Origin: an uncultured Bacteroides sp.
GTDB lineage: Bacteria; Bacteroidota; Bacteroidia; Bacteroidales; Bacteroidaceae
Assembly: GCF_963678845.1 (NCBI RefSeq)
Contig: NZ_OY787464.1
Span: 744,001-808,000 of the forward strand
DNA length: 64,000 nt
Direction of reading: 5' to 3'
Positions within the stretch are counted from its first letter, which is position 1. Every line of letters starts with the position of its first letter. The position numbers and the translations under genes were made by a program. The notes beneath the pieces were generated by a model. It made no database searches, was not told where the DNA came from, and worked only from the letters and a program-made list of their open reading frames with translations. This document shows, piece after piece, positions 42,051 to 51,085 of this stretch.

Positions 42051-44315
42051 ATGTCATTAGAAGTTCAGATTAAAGACAACAAGATATTTGCTCCTTTGAA
42101 GGACAAATGGTTGGTGATGAAGCCCGAAGAGAAAGTTCGTCAGGAATACATTTGCCGATTGGTGAAGAACTACGGCTTTTCATTAAACCAAATGGATCAG
42201 GAAATACAGGTGAGCAACTCGCAACGCGGTCAAGGAAGTGCACGTGCCGATATTGTTATCTGGAGAAATGTAAATGACAAACAGGAAAGCAAGAGTCCTA
42301 TCATTGTGGTGGAATGCAAAGCGGAGCATATTACCGTACGCGAAGAAGATTATTTTCAGGGTTATAATTATGCTTCGTGGGCAGGGGCAGATTTCTTTGT
42401 GACTACTAACCTGAAAGAAACACGTATTTTCAGAGTATTGAAAGGCACACTGCCTAAAAAGCTAGACGAAATTGTAGATATACCCAATGCTCAGATTGCT
42501 AATAACAGCAAAAAGGTTGAAGAGTTACTGAAACAAACCAAAGCGTTTACCCGCGACGAATTTTCAAAATTGCTGTTTAAATGCCATAACATTATCCGTA
42601 ACAACGACAAACTGTCTCCGGAAGCAGCTTTTGACGAAATCAGTAAAATTCTGTTTATCAAAATACGGTACGAAAGAGAAAATACTGAAAGTCAGATTTT
42701 CTCTAAAGAAAGATTTGAAATTAATAGAAAAAGTTACGAAAACTTGAACAAAGAAATGGGGGTTAAAGATGCCATCCCATTCTATCAGAACCTATTTGAA
42801 AAAACAAAAATTGATTTCAAGGATGATGATTTATTCGAACCAAATGAAATTCTTCGAATTAGAGAAAATAGTTTTGAAGCTATTGTGAAAGAGCTTCAGA
42901 TTTACAACCTTTCTACTACTTCCGACGATGTAAAAGGGATAGCCTTTGAGCAATTTTTGGGAAAAACATTCCGTGGTGAATTAGGCCAGTTCTTCACACC
43001 ACGTACCATTGTGGATTTTATGGTGGATGTACTCGACCCAATGGAAGGCGAAACCATTTGTGACCCTTGCTGTGGTAGTGGTGGATTTCTGATTAAAACC
43101 TTTGAATATGTACGTGCCAAAATAGAAGCTGAAATACATACCGCCAAAGAGAAAATCAAAGCAGAATACTATAATGACGAGTATCTTAAAATGTCGGAAA
43201 AACAAAAAGCCGACATTGATGAAAAGGTTACTGATTTGTTTAATAAACTAAATTATGAGCTTGATATTAACAACAATAATAGTCGTCTGCGTACTCTCTC
43301 CTACGACTGTATATTCGGAACAGATGCCAATCCACGTATGAGCCGTACAGCCAAGATGAACATGATTATGCACGGCGACGGACATGGAGGTGTACATCAC
43401 AACGATGGATTACTGAATGTAAACGGTATATTTGAAAACCGTTTTGATTTGATATTGACCAACCCACCTTTCGGCTCACGAGTAGAAAAAAGTCTAAAGA
43501 TTACCGAAGCTGATAAATATACCGATGAAGCTCGTATAGCCAAATACCGCGAGCGTTACGGAGAGGCTTATGATAAGGCTTTAAAGCAAGTAAACGACAA
43601 TATCGGAAAGTCATTACTTAGTCTTTATAAAACAGGCGATATGAGTTCCCTTACAGAAGTACTGTTTATAGAACGCTGCTTAAATCTGCTGAAACCCGGT
43701 GGACGTATGGGTATAGTATTGCCTGAAGGTGTATTGAATAATACCAACCTACAAAAGGTACGTGATTTTGTGGAAAGTAAAGCCAAAATACTGTTAATTA
43801 CTTCCATACCACAAGATGTATTCATAGCCAGTGGTGCTACAGTAAAACCAAGTTTATTGTTCTTTAAAAAGTTCTCTGAAGCAGAGAAAGCAGAATATGC
43901 ACGGATTACTAGAAAAGCAGAAAAAGAAATTGTCACTAAGTACATTGAGCAGATCAAAGCCATCAAAGAAAAATTAGCAGACAAAACGCTTACTGCTAAA
44001 GATAAAAAACCTTGGAAGGCTGAACAAAAACAGCTGGAAGAAAGAATGACTGCTGACATAAAAGCCACCATTAAGCGTGACTTTGATTACGAGATACCGA
44101 TAGCCGAAGTAGAAAAAGCAGGGATTAGCAGTACGGGAGCCGAAATAGAAAATGAATTAAAACCTCTGGCTGAAGAATTTAAAGCTTATGCATCTACCAA
44201 ACAACTATGGAAAAATAAGTTTGAAACAGTAAGCTATGATGTTACTTCAGATAATCAGATTTACAGAATGGTAGCAGGAGAGCCACAGGAATTTTATGGA
44301 AAGCAAGATGAGTGA
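42051..44315 (+). CDS. hsdM: Type I-like N6-adenine methyltransferase with N-terminal nuclease-like domain
   Basis: The 754-residue protein begins with an HsdR-N-like domain (about 15-150) whose ADIVIW (65-70) and PIIVVECKAEH (83-93) look like the D...ExK core of a PD-(D/E)xK nuclease. It continues with the HsdM helical domain and an N6-adenine MTase: GQFFTPR near 311, SAM motif CDPCCGSGGF near 337, catalytic NPPF near 470. A Lys-rich coiled region (about 620-700) ends it. Typical HsdM has about 500 residues. It should methylate adenine guided by HsdS and may also cut DNA, as type IIG or BcgI-like enzymes do. No HsdR follows. Confidence 0.9.
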   Translation: MSLEVQIKDNKIFAPLKDKWLVMKPEEKVRQEYICRLVKNYGFSLNQMDQEIQVSNSQRGQGSARADIVIWRNVNDKQESKSPIIVVECKAEHITVREEDYFQGYNYASWAGADFFVTTNLKETRIFRVLKGTLPKKLDEIVDIPNAQIANNSKKVEELLKQTKAFTRDEFSKLLFKCHNIIRNNDKLSPEAAFDEISKILFIKIRYERENTESQIFSKERFEINRKSYENLNKEMGVKDAIPFYQNLFEKTKIDFKDDDLFEPNEILRIRENSFEAIVKELQIYNLSTTSDDVKGIAFEQFLGKTFRGELGQFFTPRTIVDFMVDVLDPMEGETICDPCCGSGGFLIKTFEYVRAKIEAEIHTAKEKIKAEYYNDEYLKMSEKQKADIDEKVTDLFNKLNYELDINNNNSRLRTLSYDCIFGTDANPRMSRTAKMNMIMHGDGHGGVHHNDGLLNVNGIFENRFDLILTNPPFGSRVEKSLKITEADKYTDEARIAKYRERYGEAYDKALKQVNDNIGKSLLSLYKTGDMSSLTEVLFIERCLNLLKPGGRMGIVLPEGVLNNTNLQKVRDFVESKAKILLITSIPQDVFIASGATVKPSLLFFKKFSEAEKAEYARITRKAEKEIVTKYIEQIKAIKEKLADKTLTAKDKKPWKAEQKQLEERMTADIKATIKRDFDYEIPIAEVEKAGISSTGAEIENELKPLAEEFKAYASTKQLWKNKFETVSYDVTSDNQIYRMVAGEPQEFYGKQDE

Positions 44316-45681
44316 ATTGACAAAGCCATTTACTACAACAGTAAAATATATTGATTTATTAAGTTGGGATGTAAAGAATTACATGCCTCAATCAAGCGAG
44401 TTTAACAAAAAACATCCTTTTGTTTTGTTTGGTTCTTTTTTAAAGAAAGCTAATATTTCTAAAGTAAAAATTGAAGATAAAGTTGAATACAAAATTTTAG
44501 GCGTTCGTTCTTATGGAAAAGGAGCTTATGTCAATAGAGTTGTAATGGGTAAGTCTCTTAAGATGAGAGAATATCAACAAGCAAAAAGTGATCATTTATT
44601 TTGGTGCAAAGTTGATACAAAAAATGGTGCCTTTGGAATAATTACTAAAGATTTAGCTGATGGAGTTGCATCGAGTAATATGACTTTTGCCGAAATTGAC
44701 ACACAAAAAGTCGATAGAAAGTTTTTGCAAATACTTTTTACGAATAAAGGTGTTATGCAATATTTAGACAGCTTTGTAACTGGAACAACCAATAGAAAAT
44801 ATATTAGACCGGATCAACTTTTAAATGAGATTAAAATCCCTCTTCCTTCAATCAAAGAGCAAAGACGGATAGTGAATGCTTATAATGAGAAGATCGAACT
44901 AGCAAAAAAGTTAGAAGAAAAGGTAGAATATTTAGATTCGGAAATTGAAAAGTATTTGTTTGAAGAATTAGGACTAGAACAAAATAAAGCTGAAACTAAA
45001 AACAAAGGATTGCAGTTTATTCCTTTTAATGAGATTTCGGAATGGGGTATTGATAAAATCAAAACAATAGGAAAAAACAGTATATCAATATTCAAGAGCA
45101 ATCCAGTTTCAAAATTTTCAATTGATGTATTTAGAGGTAAAAGCCCTATTTATAAAGAATATTCTCCATCATTCATGCTTAATCAGAAATGTAATAGGTG
45201 GAATTTTTTAGATCTGACATTTGCCAAAAATGTCGATAATAAATGGTTTGAATCTATTGAAGAGAAGTTCTTTACCCGTGAAGGAGATATTCTGATTAAT
45301 TCTACAGGTGAAGGAACTATTGGTAGAGCTACTTATATAAAAAACGAATATCAGCGACTTTTATATGATAGTCATATGCTACTATTGCGTATAAATAAGA
45401 ACATCCTGAATCCTGAACTTTTTGTTGAGCTGTTTAATAGCAGTTATGGACAGAATCAGGTAAACGATATTAAATCAGCACAAGCAACCAAGCAGACTGA
45501 ATTAGGTGTAAATAACCTACTTAGAATTATGATGCCTATTCCTGATTCTTTGAGTTTTCAAGATGAATTGGTCAATAAAATAAGATATCACAGATTAAGG
45601 TTATCAGACATAAAGAAACAAGCAGAGATTAATAGAGCTACTGCAGAACAAGAGTTTGAAAAAGAAATATTTGGAGTATGA
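44296..45681 (+). CDS. hsdS: Type I restriction-modification specificity subunit
   Basis: The 461-residue protein has two target-recognition domains (about 15-185 and 245-415), each followed by a conserved helical spacer; the first reads PLPSIKEQRRIVNAY with LAKKLEEKVEYLDSEIE, the second ends RATAEQEFEKEIFG. It recognises a two-part DNA site for HsdM. It overlaps hsdM by 20 bp; the ATG at 44308 (MSELTK, overlap ATGAGTGA) is an equally good start. Target-recognition domains vary freely, so the site cannot be read. Confidence 0.92.
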   Translation: MESKMSELTKPFTTTVKYIDLLSWDVKNYMPQSSEFNKKHPFVLFGSFLKKANISKVKIEDKVEYKILGVRSYGKGAYVNRVVMGKSLKMREYQQAKSDHLFWCKVDTKNGAFGIITKDLADGVASSNMTFAEIDTQKVDRKFLQILFTNKGVMQYLDSFVTGTTNRKYIRPDQLLNEIKIPLPSIKEQRRIVNAYNEKIELAKKLEEKVEYLDSEIEKYLFEELGLEQNKAETKNKGLQFIPFNEISEWGIDKIKTIGKNSISIFKSNPVSKFSIDVFRGKSPIYKEYSPSFMLNQKCNRWNFLDLTFAKNVDNKWFESIEEKFFTREGDILINSTGEGTIGRATYIKNEYQRLLYDSHMLLLRINKNILNPELFVELFNSSYGQNQVNDIKSAQATKQTELGVNNLLRIMMPIPDSLSFQDELVNKIRYHRLRLSDIKKQAEINRATAEQEFEKEIFGV

Positions 45682-47276
45682 AAATTAAAAGAATTAAAAT
45701 TGGAGAATACAAAAACATTGAGAATCTCAATATTGATTGTTCCAAGCACAATGGTATAACGGTTCTAATTGGTAACAATGGAAGCGGAAAAAGTAATTTT
45801 ATAGAAGCTATAAGTAATATATTCTACTCAAAGTATACTCTTAGCAAAAGCTTGGTGAAAGATTATGAAATAGAATATATCAACAGCAGCAAAGAGCAAA
45901 TTAATATCCTTGCATCAAACACTACTAAACTACCACAAAGAGTTGTTGCTATCTATAGTGGCGAAGAGGATAGAATGTGGCAAAATATATATTCTATTTT
46001 ATATAAAAAGTATATAGATGAAATAGTGGCAGGAAATGCAATAGAATATCCTAAAATGCTTTACTTAAACAAGTTTTATTGGCACATTTCTTTATTATGC
46101 TTACTCGTATCCGACGCCGATGATGTAAAAAAATTCATAAATGAGAACATTGGAATTCAAACAGTTGATTCAATTGAATTCATAAAAGACAATCCTGATT
46201 TTAAAAATAGTACTGTAAAAGCATTTGTAGATAAAATTAAAAATAAATACACCGATTTAAAGCTGCTTAAAGCAGATATTAGCGACGAGTCAGATCTGTT
46301 TGCAAAATTTTACATTGCTTTTACTAACGCAAACAAGAAACTAATTAAAGATATTATAATCAAATTCAATGATGGTAGAGTGATTGAAGATTTAAGTGAA
46401 GGCCAAAAGAAACAAATACTAATAAAAGCTGCTCTCGAATTTGCAGGTCAAGAAGACTCTTTATTTCTCCTTGATGAACCTGATGCTCATATACATGTTT
46501 CAAATAAGAAAATTATTTTTAATATTATAGAGCCTTACAAAATCAATAGGCATATTATATTAACTACACATTCTCCTACACTTTGCAAATACGCAGATAA
46601 GGACAGTCTTGTCCTATTAGAGGATGGCAAATATAATCCGATTGATGACCAGTTTGAAGCAGCTAAACTATTAGTGGATGATAACGATGTCTTCAAATTG
46701 CTGTTTTCAGTCAAGCACATAATTATAACGGAGGGAAAAACTGATGTTCAATATATTTCAAAAGCACTTCGCTTTTTTGAAACAGATTATTCAGAGTTGC
46801 AAGATATTGAATTCTTAGTTTTAGGGGGAACAGATGGTGATATTGCAAAAGAATTACTCTTAAAAATAAGAAACATCGACACAAGAAAAGTAATCTTATT
46901 GGTTGATAGAGATGATGCTGGTTTAAAGTGTTCGAAAAAGATTTTGGAAAAAAAAGATTTTAATAAATCTGATTTGGATTATAGACGAATTTCAACAACA
47001 AGAAATGATTACTTGCTAATGCTACCATCCATTAATGCAAATCAAAAAGATTTTTTAATAGAAGATTACTTTAAACAGGAAAAAATGGCAGAGTTAACAA
47101 AAAATGAAATAGACACAAAATTTGATAATTCAAAAAATTTCAAAGAGTTTCCTCCTGTAAAAGACAATTTAAAAAACACTTTATTGCCTAATTTCTGTAA
47201 AAATGATGCAACTGCTGATGATATGGTTGAATTTAAAATACTATTGGACAAGTTGAAACAAATAATAGCACTGTAA
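45678..47276 (+). CDS. OLD-family ATPase with TOPRIM nuclease domain
   Basis: The 532-residue protein has an ABC/SMC-like ATPase (Walker A GNNGSGKS at 32-39, signature LSEGQKKQ near 238, Walker B LFLLDEPDAHIH near 262, H-loop TTHSP near 294) and a C-terminal TOPRIM domain (acidic EGKTD near 350, DRDDAG near 410, IEDYF near 460). This is the OLD nuclease layout, as in Gabija GajA and many phage-defence ATPases. It overlaps hsdS by 4 bp (ATGA). No UvrD helicase follows, so it is not Gabija. It probably acts as a second effector in the RM operon. Confidence 0.88.
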   Translation: MKIKRIKIGEYKNIENLNIDCSKHNGITVLIGNNGSGKSNFIEAISNIFYSKYTLSKSLVKDYEIEYINSSKEQINILASNTTKLPQRVVAIYSGEEDRMWQNIYSILYKKYIDEIVAGNAIEYPKMLYLNKFYWHISLLCLLVSDADDVKKFINENIGIQTVDSIEFIKDNPDFKNSTVKAFVDKIKNKYTDLKLLKADISDESDLFAKFYIAFTNANKKLIKDIIIKFNDGRVIEDLSEGQKKQILIKAALEFAGQEDSLFLLDEPDAHIHVSNKKIIFNIIEPYKINRHIILTTHSPTLCKYADKDSLVLLEDGKYNPIDDQFEAAKLLVDDNDVFKLLFSVKHIIITEGKTDVQYISKALRFFETDYSELQDIEFLVLGGTDGDIAKELLLKIRNIDTRKVILLVDRDDAGLKCSKKILEKKDFNKSDLDYRRISTTRNDYLLMLPSINANQKDFLIEDYFKQEKMAELTKNEIDTKFDNSKNFKEFPPVKDNLKNTLLPNFCKNDATADDMVEFKILLDKLKQIIAL

Positions 47277-47278
47277 AT

Positions 47279-48235
47279 ATGCCCGTTCCTATAACTAAAA
47301 AAAAGTATTTAGAACTATTTAATGAAAAAAGAGATGAAGCTCTAAAAACAGCGTTGGATACTCGCAAATTTGAAATTGAGATGTATTGGAAAAGAGCAAC
47401 TTATTTTTGGGCATTTATTGCTACTACTGTTGCAGGATATTTCGCATTAATTAGTTCTGATAATATTGATTCCTATAAGGGATTTACAATTTTAATATCT
47501 TCCGTCGGATTTTTCTTTTCATTGGGCTGGTATTTTGTAAACAGAGGTTCAAAATTCTGGCAAGAGAATTGGGAAAAACATGTTTCACTTTTAGAAGATG
47601 ATATTCAAGGGCCTCTTTTCGGAACAATTAAAATCCCAAAAGATAAATTTAAAAATCTAAATGGCCATTATCCATTTTCTGTATCAAAAGTAAATCAGAT
47701 ATTGAGCTTGATAGTAGTTGCGTTTTGGACAATTACTTTTATTTTCTCGATTTTATACAGTTTTGACTGCCTGTATTATATTGGAAAGCTAGAGTGGCAT
47801 TTAGTAATGATAATTTCAGTCATATTGATTGTAATTATCATTTTATTAGCAATTTATTTCAAAAACAAATCACATTCATTTCTTAAAGGGCCAGATTATA
47901 TAAATGCTACAAAAAAAGATGGAGATATTTTTTATTTAAATAAAGATATAGAGATGAATAATAATATCACAATGGGTAACGATGAGTTTATCCTCTACAT
48001 TCGCAAATGGCATCCTAACTGTAAAACTTCTACACCTCAACTAGGTAAATCAATTTGGATTTGGTTACGAGGCAGAGGTGCAGTAAAACTAAAAGAACAA
48101 CCACAACACACCTACTGGGTAAAAGCTGAAAAAGTGGAAATTGAGATGTTGCCAGAACATGCAACTCAGTTTGAATTTAAAAGAAGTTTATTACCGAAAT
48201 TATACACTTATTTAGATGAATTAGGGGAAAAATAA
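47279..48235 (+). CDS. Four-helix membrane protein, possibly RipA-like
   Basis: The 318-residue protein has a charged N-terminal helix (about 6-36; KYLELFNEKRDEALKTALD), then membrane helices at about 41-60, 69-88, 141-162 and 173-194, and a soluble C-terminal domain of about 110 residues. The start and the first two helices recall the RipA-family octameric membrane proteins, from memory only. It begins 2 bp after the OLD gene and is last in the operon, where defence systems often place a membrane effector. Function is unproven; the gene is AT-rich like the OLD gene. Confidence 0.7.
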   Translation: MPVPITKKKYLELFNEKRDEALKTALDTRKFEIEMYWKRATYFWAFIATTVAGYFALISSDNIDSYKGFTILISSVGFFFSLGWYFVNRGSKFWQENWEKHVSLLEDDIQGPLFGTIKIPKDKFKNLNGHYPFSVSKVNQILSLIVVAFWTITFIFSILYSFDCLYYIGKLEWHLVMIISVILIVIIILLAIYFKNKSHSFLKGPDYINATKKDGDIFYLNKDIEMNNNITMGNDEFILYIRKWHPNCKTSTPQLGKSIWIWLRGRGAVKLKEQPQHTYWVKAEKVEIEMLPEHATQFEFKRSLLPKLYTYLDELGEK

Positions 48236-48409
48236 TCAAAATACTATCCATGACCGTACAAAAAAACCAATCAAGGCTTCTTTTATTGAATTATGATTTT
48301 ATAAATTATCACATATTCCGTAAATTCAGGGAACTAAAATAATGAAGGAATATATAGAGAGAGAAATTAACAAGAATCAATTTTGGGAATAATAATAACA
48401 AAGAATAAA

Positions 48410-48450
48410 AAAGAGAAGCTCCGAAAACTTAGTTTCCGGAGCTTCTCTTT
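48410..48450. terminator. Terminator between RM/OLD operon and tRNA-Asp genes
   Basis: A 20-bp inverted repeat with one mismatch (arm AAAGAGAAGCTCCG) and a T6 tract on the minus strand, just beyond the 3' end of the distal tRNA-Asp. It can end both the tRNA and the RM transcripts. The rest of 48236-48409 shows nothing. Confidence 0.65.
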
Positions 48451-48452
48451 GG

Positions 48453-48526
48453 CGGTGCGTACGAGACTCGAACTCGTGACCCCATGCGTGACAGGCATGT
48501 ATTCTAACCAACTGAACTAACGCACC
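48453..48526 (-). tRNA. tRNA-Asp (anticodon GTC), copy 2
   Basis: A 74-nt cloverleaf on the minus strand: acceptor GGTGCGT/ACGCACC, D-arm GTTC/GAAT, anticodon stem CATGC/GCATG with loop CTGTCAC giving GTC, and T-arm ACGAG/CTCGT with TTCGAGT. CCA happens to follow in the DNA (48452-48450). It is identical to the copy at 48562-48635. Confidence 0.96.
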
Positions 48527-48561
48527 AATATTTAAAAGACTATTTAAAACATAAATTTCGG

Positions 48562-48635
48562 CGGTGCGTACGAGACTCGAACTCGTGACCCCATGCGTGA
48601 CAGGCATGTATTCTAACCAACTGAACTAACGCACC
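48562..48635 (-). tRNA. tRNA-Asp (anticodon GTC), copy 1
   Basis: Same 74-nt sequence and fold as the copy at 48453-48526, 35 bp upstream of it on the minus strand. CCA is not encoded here. Both are probably one transcript from the -7 element at 48673-48680. Confidence 0.96.
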
Positions 48636-48672
48636 AGTATTTATGTTTTGCTATCATTTCTGATTGCGGATG

Positions 48673-48680
48673 CAAAGGTA
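48673..48680 (-). promoter_or_regulatory. -7 promoter element for the tRNA-Asp pair
   Basis: The minus strand reads TACCTTTG, fitting TAnnTTTG, 37 bp upstream of the first tRNA-Asp. Confidence 0.55.
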
Positions 48681-48838
48681 GATATTTATTTCAAATCTGC
48701 AAGTATTTGGATAAAAAAAACTCATTTTTATTCCAAGTTTATTAGTTTAAAAGAGACCTTGAGCTGTTCTAATTGACAATCAATAACATTTAATACAAAC
48801 TTCTTGCTATAATAATTTATTCTTTGGCAATAATTCGT

Positions 48839-48846
48839 TATTTTTG
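48839..48846 (+). promoter_or_regulatory. -7 promoter element for the purU-his-lys operon
   Basis: TATTTTTG fits TAnnTTTG, 20 bp before the ATG at 48867. Confidence 0.55.
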
Positions 48847-48866
48847 CAAGCTCATAATGATAACTA

Positions 48867-49745
48867 ATGATAAATAAGATGCAAGCTAACAAAAATACAG
48901 CAAAGTTATTGCTCCACTGCCCAGACAAGCCAGGAATTATTTCCGCAGTAACGGATTTTATTACTATAAACAAAGGAAACATTGTTTATCTGGATCAGTA
49001 CGTTGATCATATTGAAAACATATTCTTTATGAGAATTGAATGGGAACTAAGCGATTTCCTTATTCCAAGAGAAAAAATAGAAGATTACTTTGAAACGTTA
49101 TATGCTCAGAAGTATGAAATGAGCTTCCGTCTCTACTTCTCGGATATCAAACCGCGGATGGCTATCTTTGTTTCTAAAATGTCTCATTGCTTGTTTGATA
49201 TGCTTGCCCGTTATGCAAATGGTGAATGGAACGTGGAAATTCCTTTAATTATAAGTAATCACCCTAATTTGCAACATGTGGCCGAAAAATTTGGTATTCC
49301 TTTCTATCTTTTCCCTATTACTAAGGAGACTAAGGCTGAACAGGAAGCTAAAGAGATGGAGCTGCTGGCTAAACATAAAGTAAACTTTATTGTATTGGCT
49401 CGTTACATGCAGGTAATCTCTGAAAACATGATTAACTCTTATCCAAACAGGATTATCAATATTCACCACTCTTTCCTTCCTGCATTTGTTGGGGCTAAAC
49501 CTTACCACGCGGCTTTTGAAAGAGGTGTAAAAATCATTGGCGCTACTAGCCACTATGTTACCACTGAACTGGATGCTGGCCCTATTCTTGAACAAGATGT
49601 TGTTCGTATCACTCATAAAGATACAGTGGAGGATTTGGTAAATAAAGGAAAGGATCTTGAAAAGATTGTTCTTTCTCGTGCGGTTCAGAAACATATTGAA
49701 CGTAAAGTATTGGCTTATAAGAACAAAACGGTAATCTTTAGTTAA
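48867..49745 (+). CDS. purU: Formyltetrahydrofolate deformylase
   Basis: The 292-residue protein has an N-terminal ACT domain (LLLHCPDKPGIISAVTDF) and a C-terminal formyltransferase fold (LARYMQVIS, NIHHSFLPAFVGAKPYHAA, GATSHYVTTELDAGPI) with the hydrolase's catalytic His and Asp. It yields formate and tetrahydrofolate, balancing one-carbon units. An ATG at 48879 is an alternative start. hisH follows after 6 bp. Confidence 0.95.
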   Translation: MINKMQANKNTAKLLLHCPDKPGIISAVTDFITINKGNIVYLDQYVDHIENIFFMRIEWELSDFLIPREKIEDYFETLYAQKYEMSFRLYFSDIKPRMAIFVSKMSHCLFDMLARYANGEWNVEIPLIISNHPNLQHVAEKFGIPFYLFPITKETKAEQEAKEMELLAKHKVNFIVLARYMQVISENMINSYPNRIINIHHSFLPAFVGAKPYHAAFERGVKIIGATSHYVTTELDAGPILEQDVVRITHKDTVEDLVNKGKDLEKIVLSRAVQKHIERKVLAYKNKTVIFS

Positions 49746-49751
49746 AGAGGA

Positions 49752-50348
49752 ATGAATATAGCTATCGTAAAATATAACGCAGGAAATATCTATTCAGTAG
49801 ATCACGCTTTAAGGCGTCTTGGTGTAAATGCTATAGTAACAGCGGACAAAGAACTTTTATCAAAAGCAGATAAGGTGATTTTTCCGGGAGTGGGTGAAGC
49901 TACTACCACCATGCAGCATTTAAAGAGCACTGGATTAGATAGACTAATTGTCGACCTAAAGCAACCGGTATTGGGTATCTGCCTTGGAATGCAACTTATG
50001 TGTAGTCATTCTGAAGAAGGTGATGTGGATTGCTTAAACATATTCCCTACTGAAGTGAAACGATTCTACCCTACAAAGCATGAAGACAAGGTTCCGCACA
50101 TGGGATGGAACACTATCGGCGACTTGAAAGGAGATCTTTATAAGGGTTTCACAAAAGAAGAGTTTGTTTATTTTGTGCATAGCTTTTATGTTCCTACTAA
50201 CGAATTTACCGTAGCTACAACAGATTACATACTTCCGTTTAGCGCGTCATTACAAAAGGACAACTACTATGCTACCCAATTTCACCCTGAAAAAAGTGGA
50301 AAAGTGGGCGAACGTATATTAGAAAACTTCATTAACTTACCTCTATAA
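49752..50348 (+). CDS. hisH: Imidazole glycerol phosphate synthase, glutaminase subunit
   Basis: The 198-residue class I glutamine amidotransferase has the oxyanion strand PGVGEA, the nucleophile Cys in LGICLGMQLM near residue 77, and the His-Glu pair in FHPEKSG. It supplies ammonia to HisF. It starts 6 bp after purU and 7 bp before hisA. Confidence 0.96.
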   Translation: MNIAIVKYNAGNIYSVDHALRRLGVNAIVTADKELLSKADKVIFPGVGEATTTMQHLKSTGLDRLIVDLKQPVLGICLGMQLMCSHSEEGDVDCLNIFPTEVKRFYPTKHEDKVPHMGWNTIGDLKGDLYKGFTKEEFVYFVHSFYVPTNEFTVATTDYILPFSASLQKDNYYATQFHPEKSGKVGERILENFINLPL

Positions 50349-50355
50349 TAAAAGT

Positions 50356-51075
50356 ATGATTGAAATTATTCCTGCCATAGATATAATTGACGGAAAATGT
50401 GTTCGTCTGTCCAAAGGCGATTATGATAGTAAGAAAGTATATAATGAGAACCCGGTAGAGGTTGCTAAGGAATTTGAAGCAAACGGTATAAGTCGGCTTC
50501 ATGTAGTTGACCTTGACGGAGCGGCTTCTCATCATATAGTTAATTATCACATTCTGGAAAGAGTTGCCTCACAGACTTCCTTAATTATTGATTTTGGCGG
50601 TGGAATAAAAAGTGATGAAGATTTAAGAATTGCTTTCGAGAGTGGCGCAAAGATGATTACCGGAGGTAGCATTGCTGTAAAAGAGCCTGAATTATTTACT
50701 CAATGGATCAATAAATACGGAAGCGATAAGATTATCCTTGGTGCTGATGTGAAAAATAAAAAGATTGCTGTAAATGGCTGGAAAGAGGGAACTGAACTGG
50801 AGCTGATGACTTTCCTTGGAGAGTATATTGAAAAGGGAATTCAGAAAGTGATTTGCACGGATATTGATTGCGACGGTATGTTACAAGGTCCTTCGACTGC
50901 TCTGTATGATGAAATTCTGGAAAAATTTCCGTCCACTTACTTAATAGCCAGTGGAGGTGTGAGCTGTATTGATGATATAATCAAGCTGGAAGAGGCTAAA
51001 GTTCCCGCTGTAATTTTCGGCAAAGCGCTTTATGAAGGAAAGATCCAACTAAAGGACTTAAAGATATTTATATAA
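50356..51075 (+). CDS. hisA: ProFAR isomerase
   Basis: The 239-residue TIM barrel starts IEIIPAIDIIDGKCVRLSKG (first catalytic Asp in PAIDI), with phosphate loops DFGGGIKS and ASGGVS and the second Asp in CTDIDCDGML. It opens the ribosyl ring of ProFAR in histidine synthesis. Confidence 0.96.
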   Translation: MIEIIPAIDIIDGKCVRLSKGDYDSKKVYNENPVEVAKEFEANGISRLHVVDLDGAASHHIVNYHILERVASQTSLIIDFGGGIKSDEDLRIAFESGAKMITGGSIAVKEPELFTQWINKYGSDKIILGADVKNKKIAVNGWKEGTELELMTFLGEYIEKGIQKVICTDIDCDGMLQGPSTALYDEILEKFPSTYLIASGGVSCIDDIIKLEEAKVPAVIFGKALYEGKIQLKDLKIFI

Positions 51076-51085
51076 ACTGATAAAT

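Noticed and set aside
43625..44071. 148-codon open frame on the minus strand
   Set aside because: It is antisense to hsdM and reflects that gene's codon pattern.
45678..47276. Gabija system (GajA)
   Set aside because: The OLD layout fits GajA, but the UvrD-like GajB helicase is absent and the neighbours are RM and membrane genes.
48377..48607. 76-codon open frame on the minus strand
   Set aside because: It runs through both tRNA-Asp genes and their terminator, so it cannot be a real gene.
48450..48635. Direct-repeat attachment sites (attL/attR) of an integrated element
   Set aside because: Both tRNAs are complete, only 35 bp apart and on one side of the operon, and no integrase is present.
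49245..49694. 149-codon open frame on the minus strand
   Set aside because: It lies opposite purU, which is a clear gene; no domain is recognisable.
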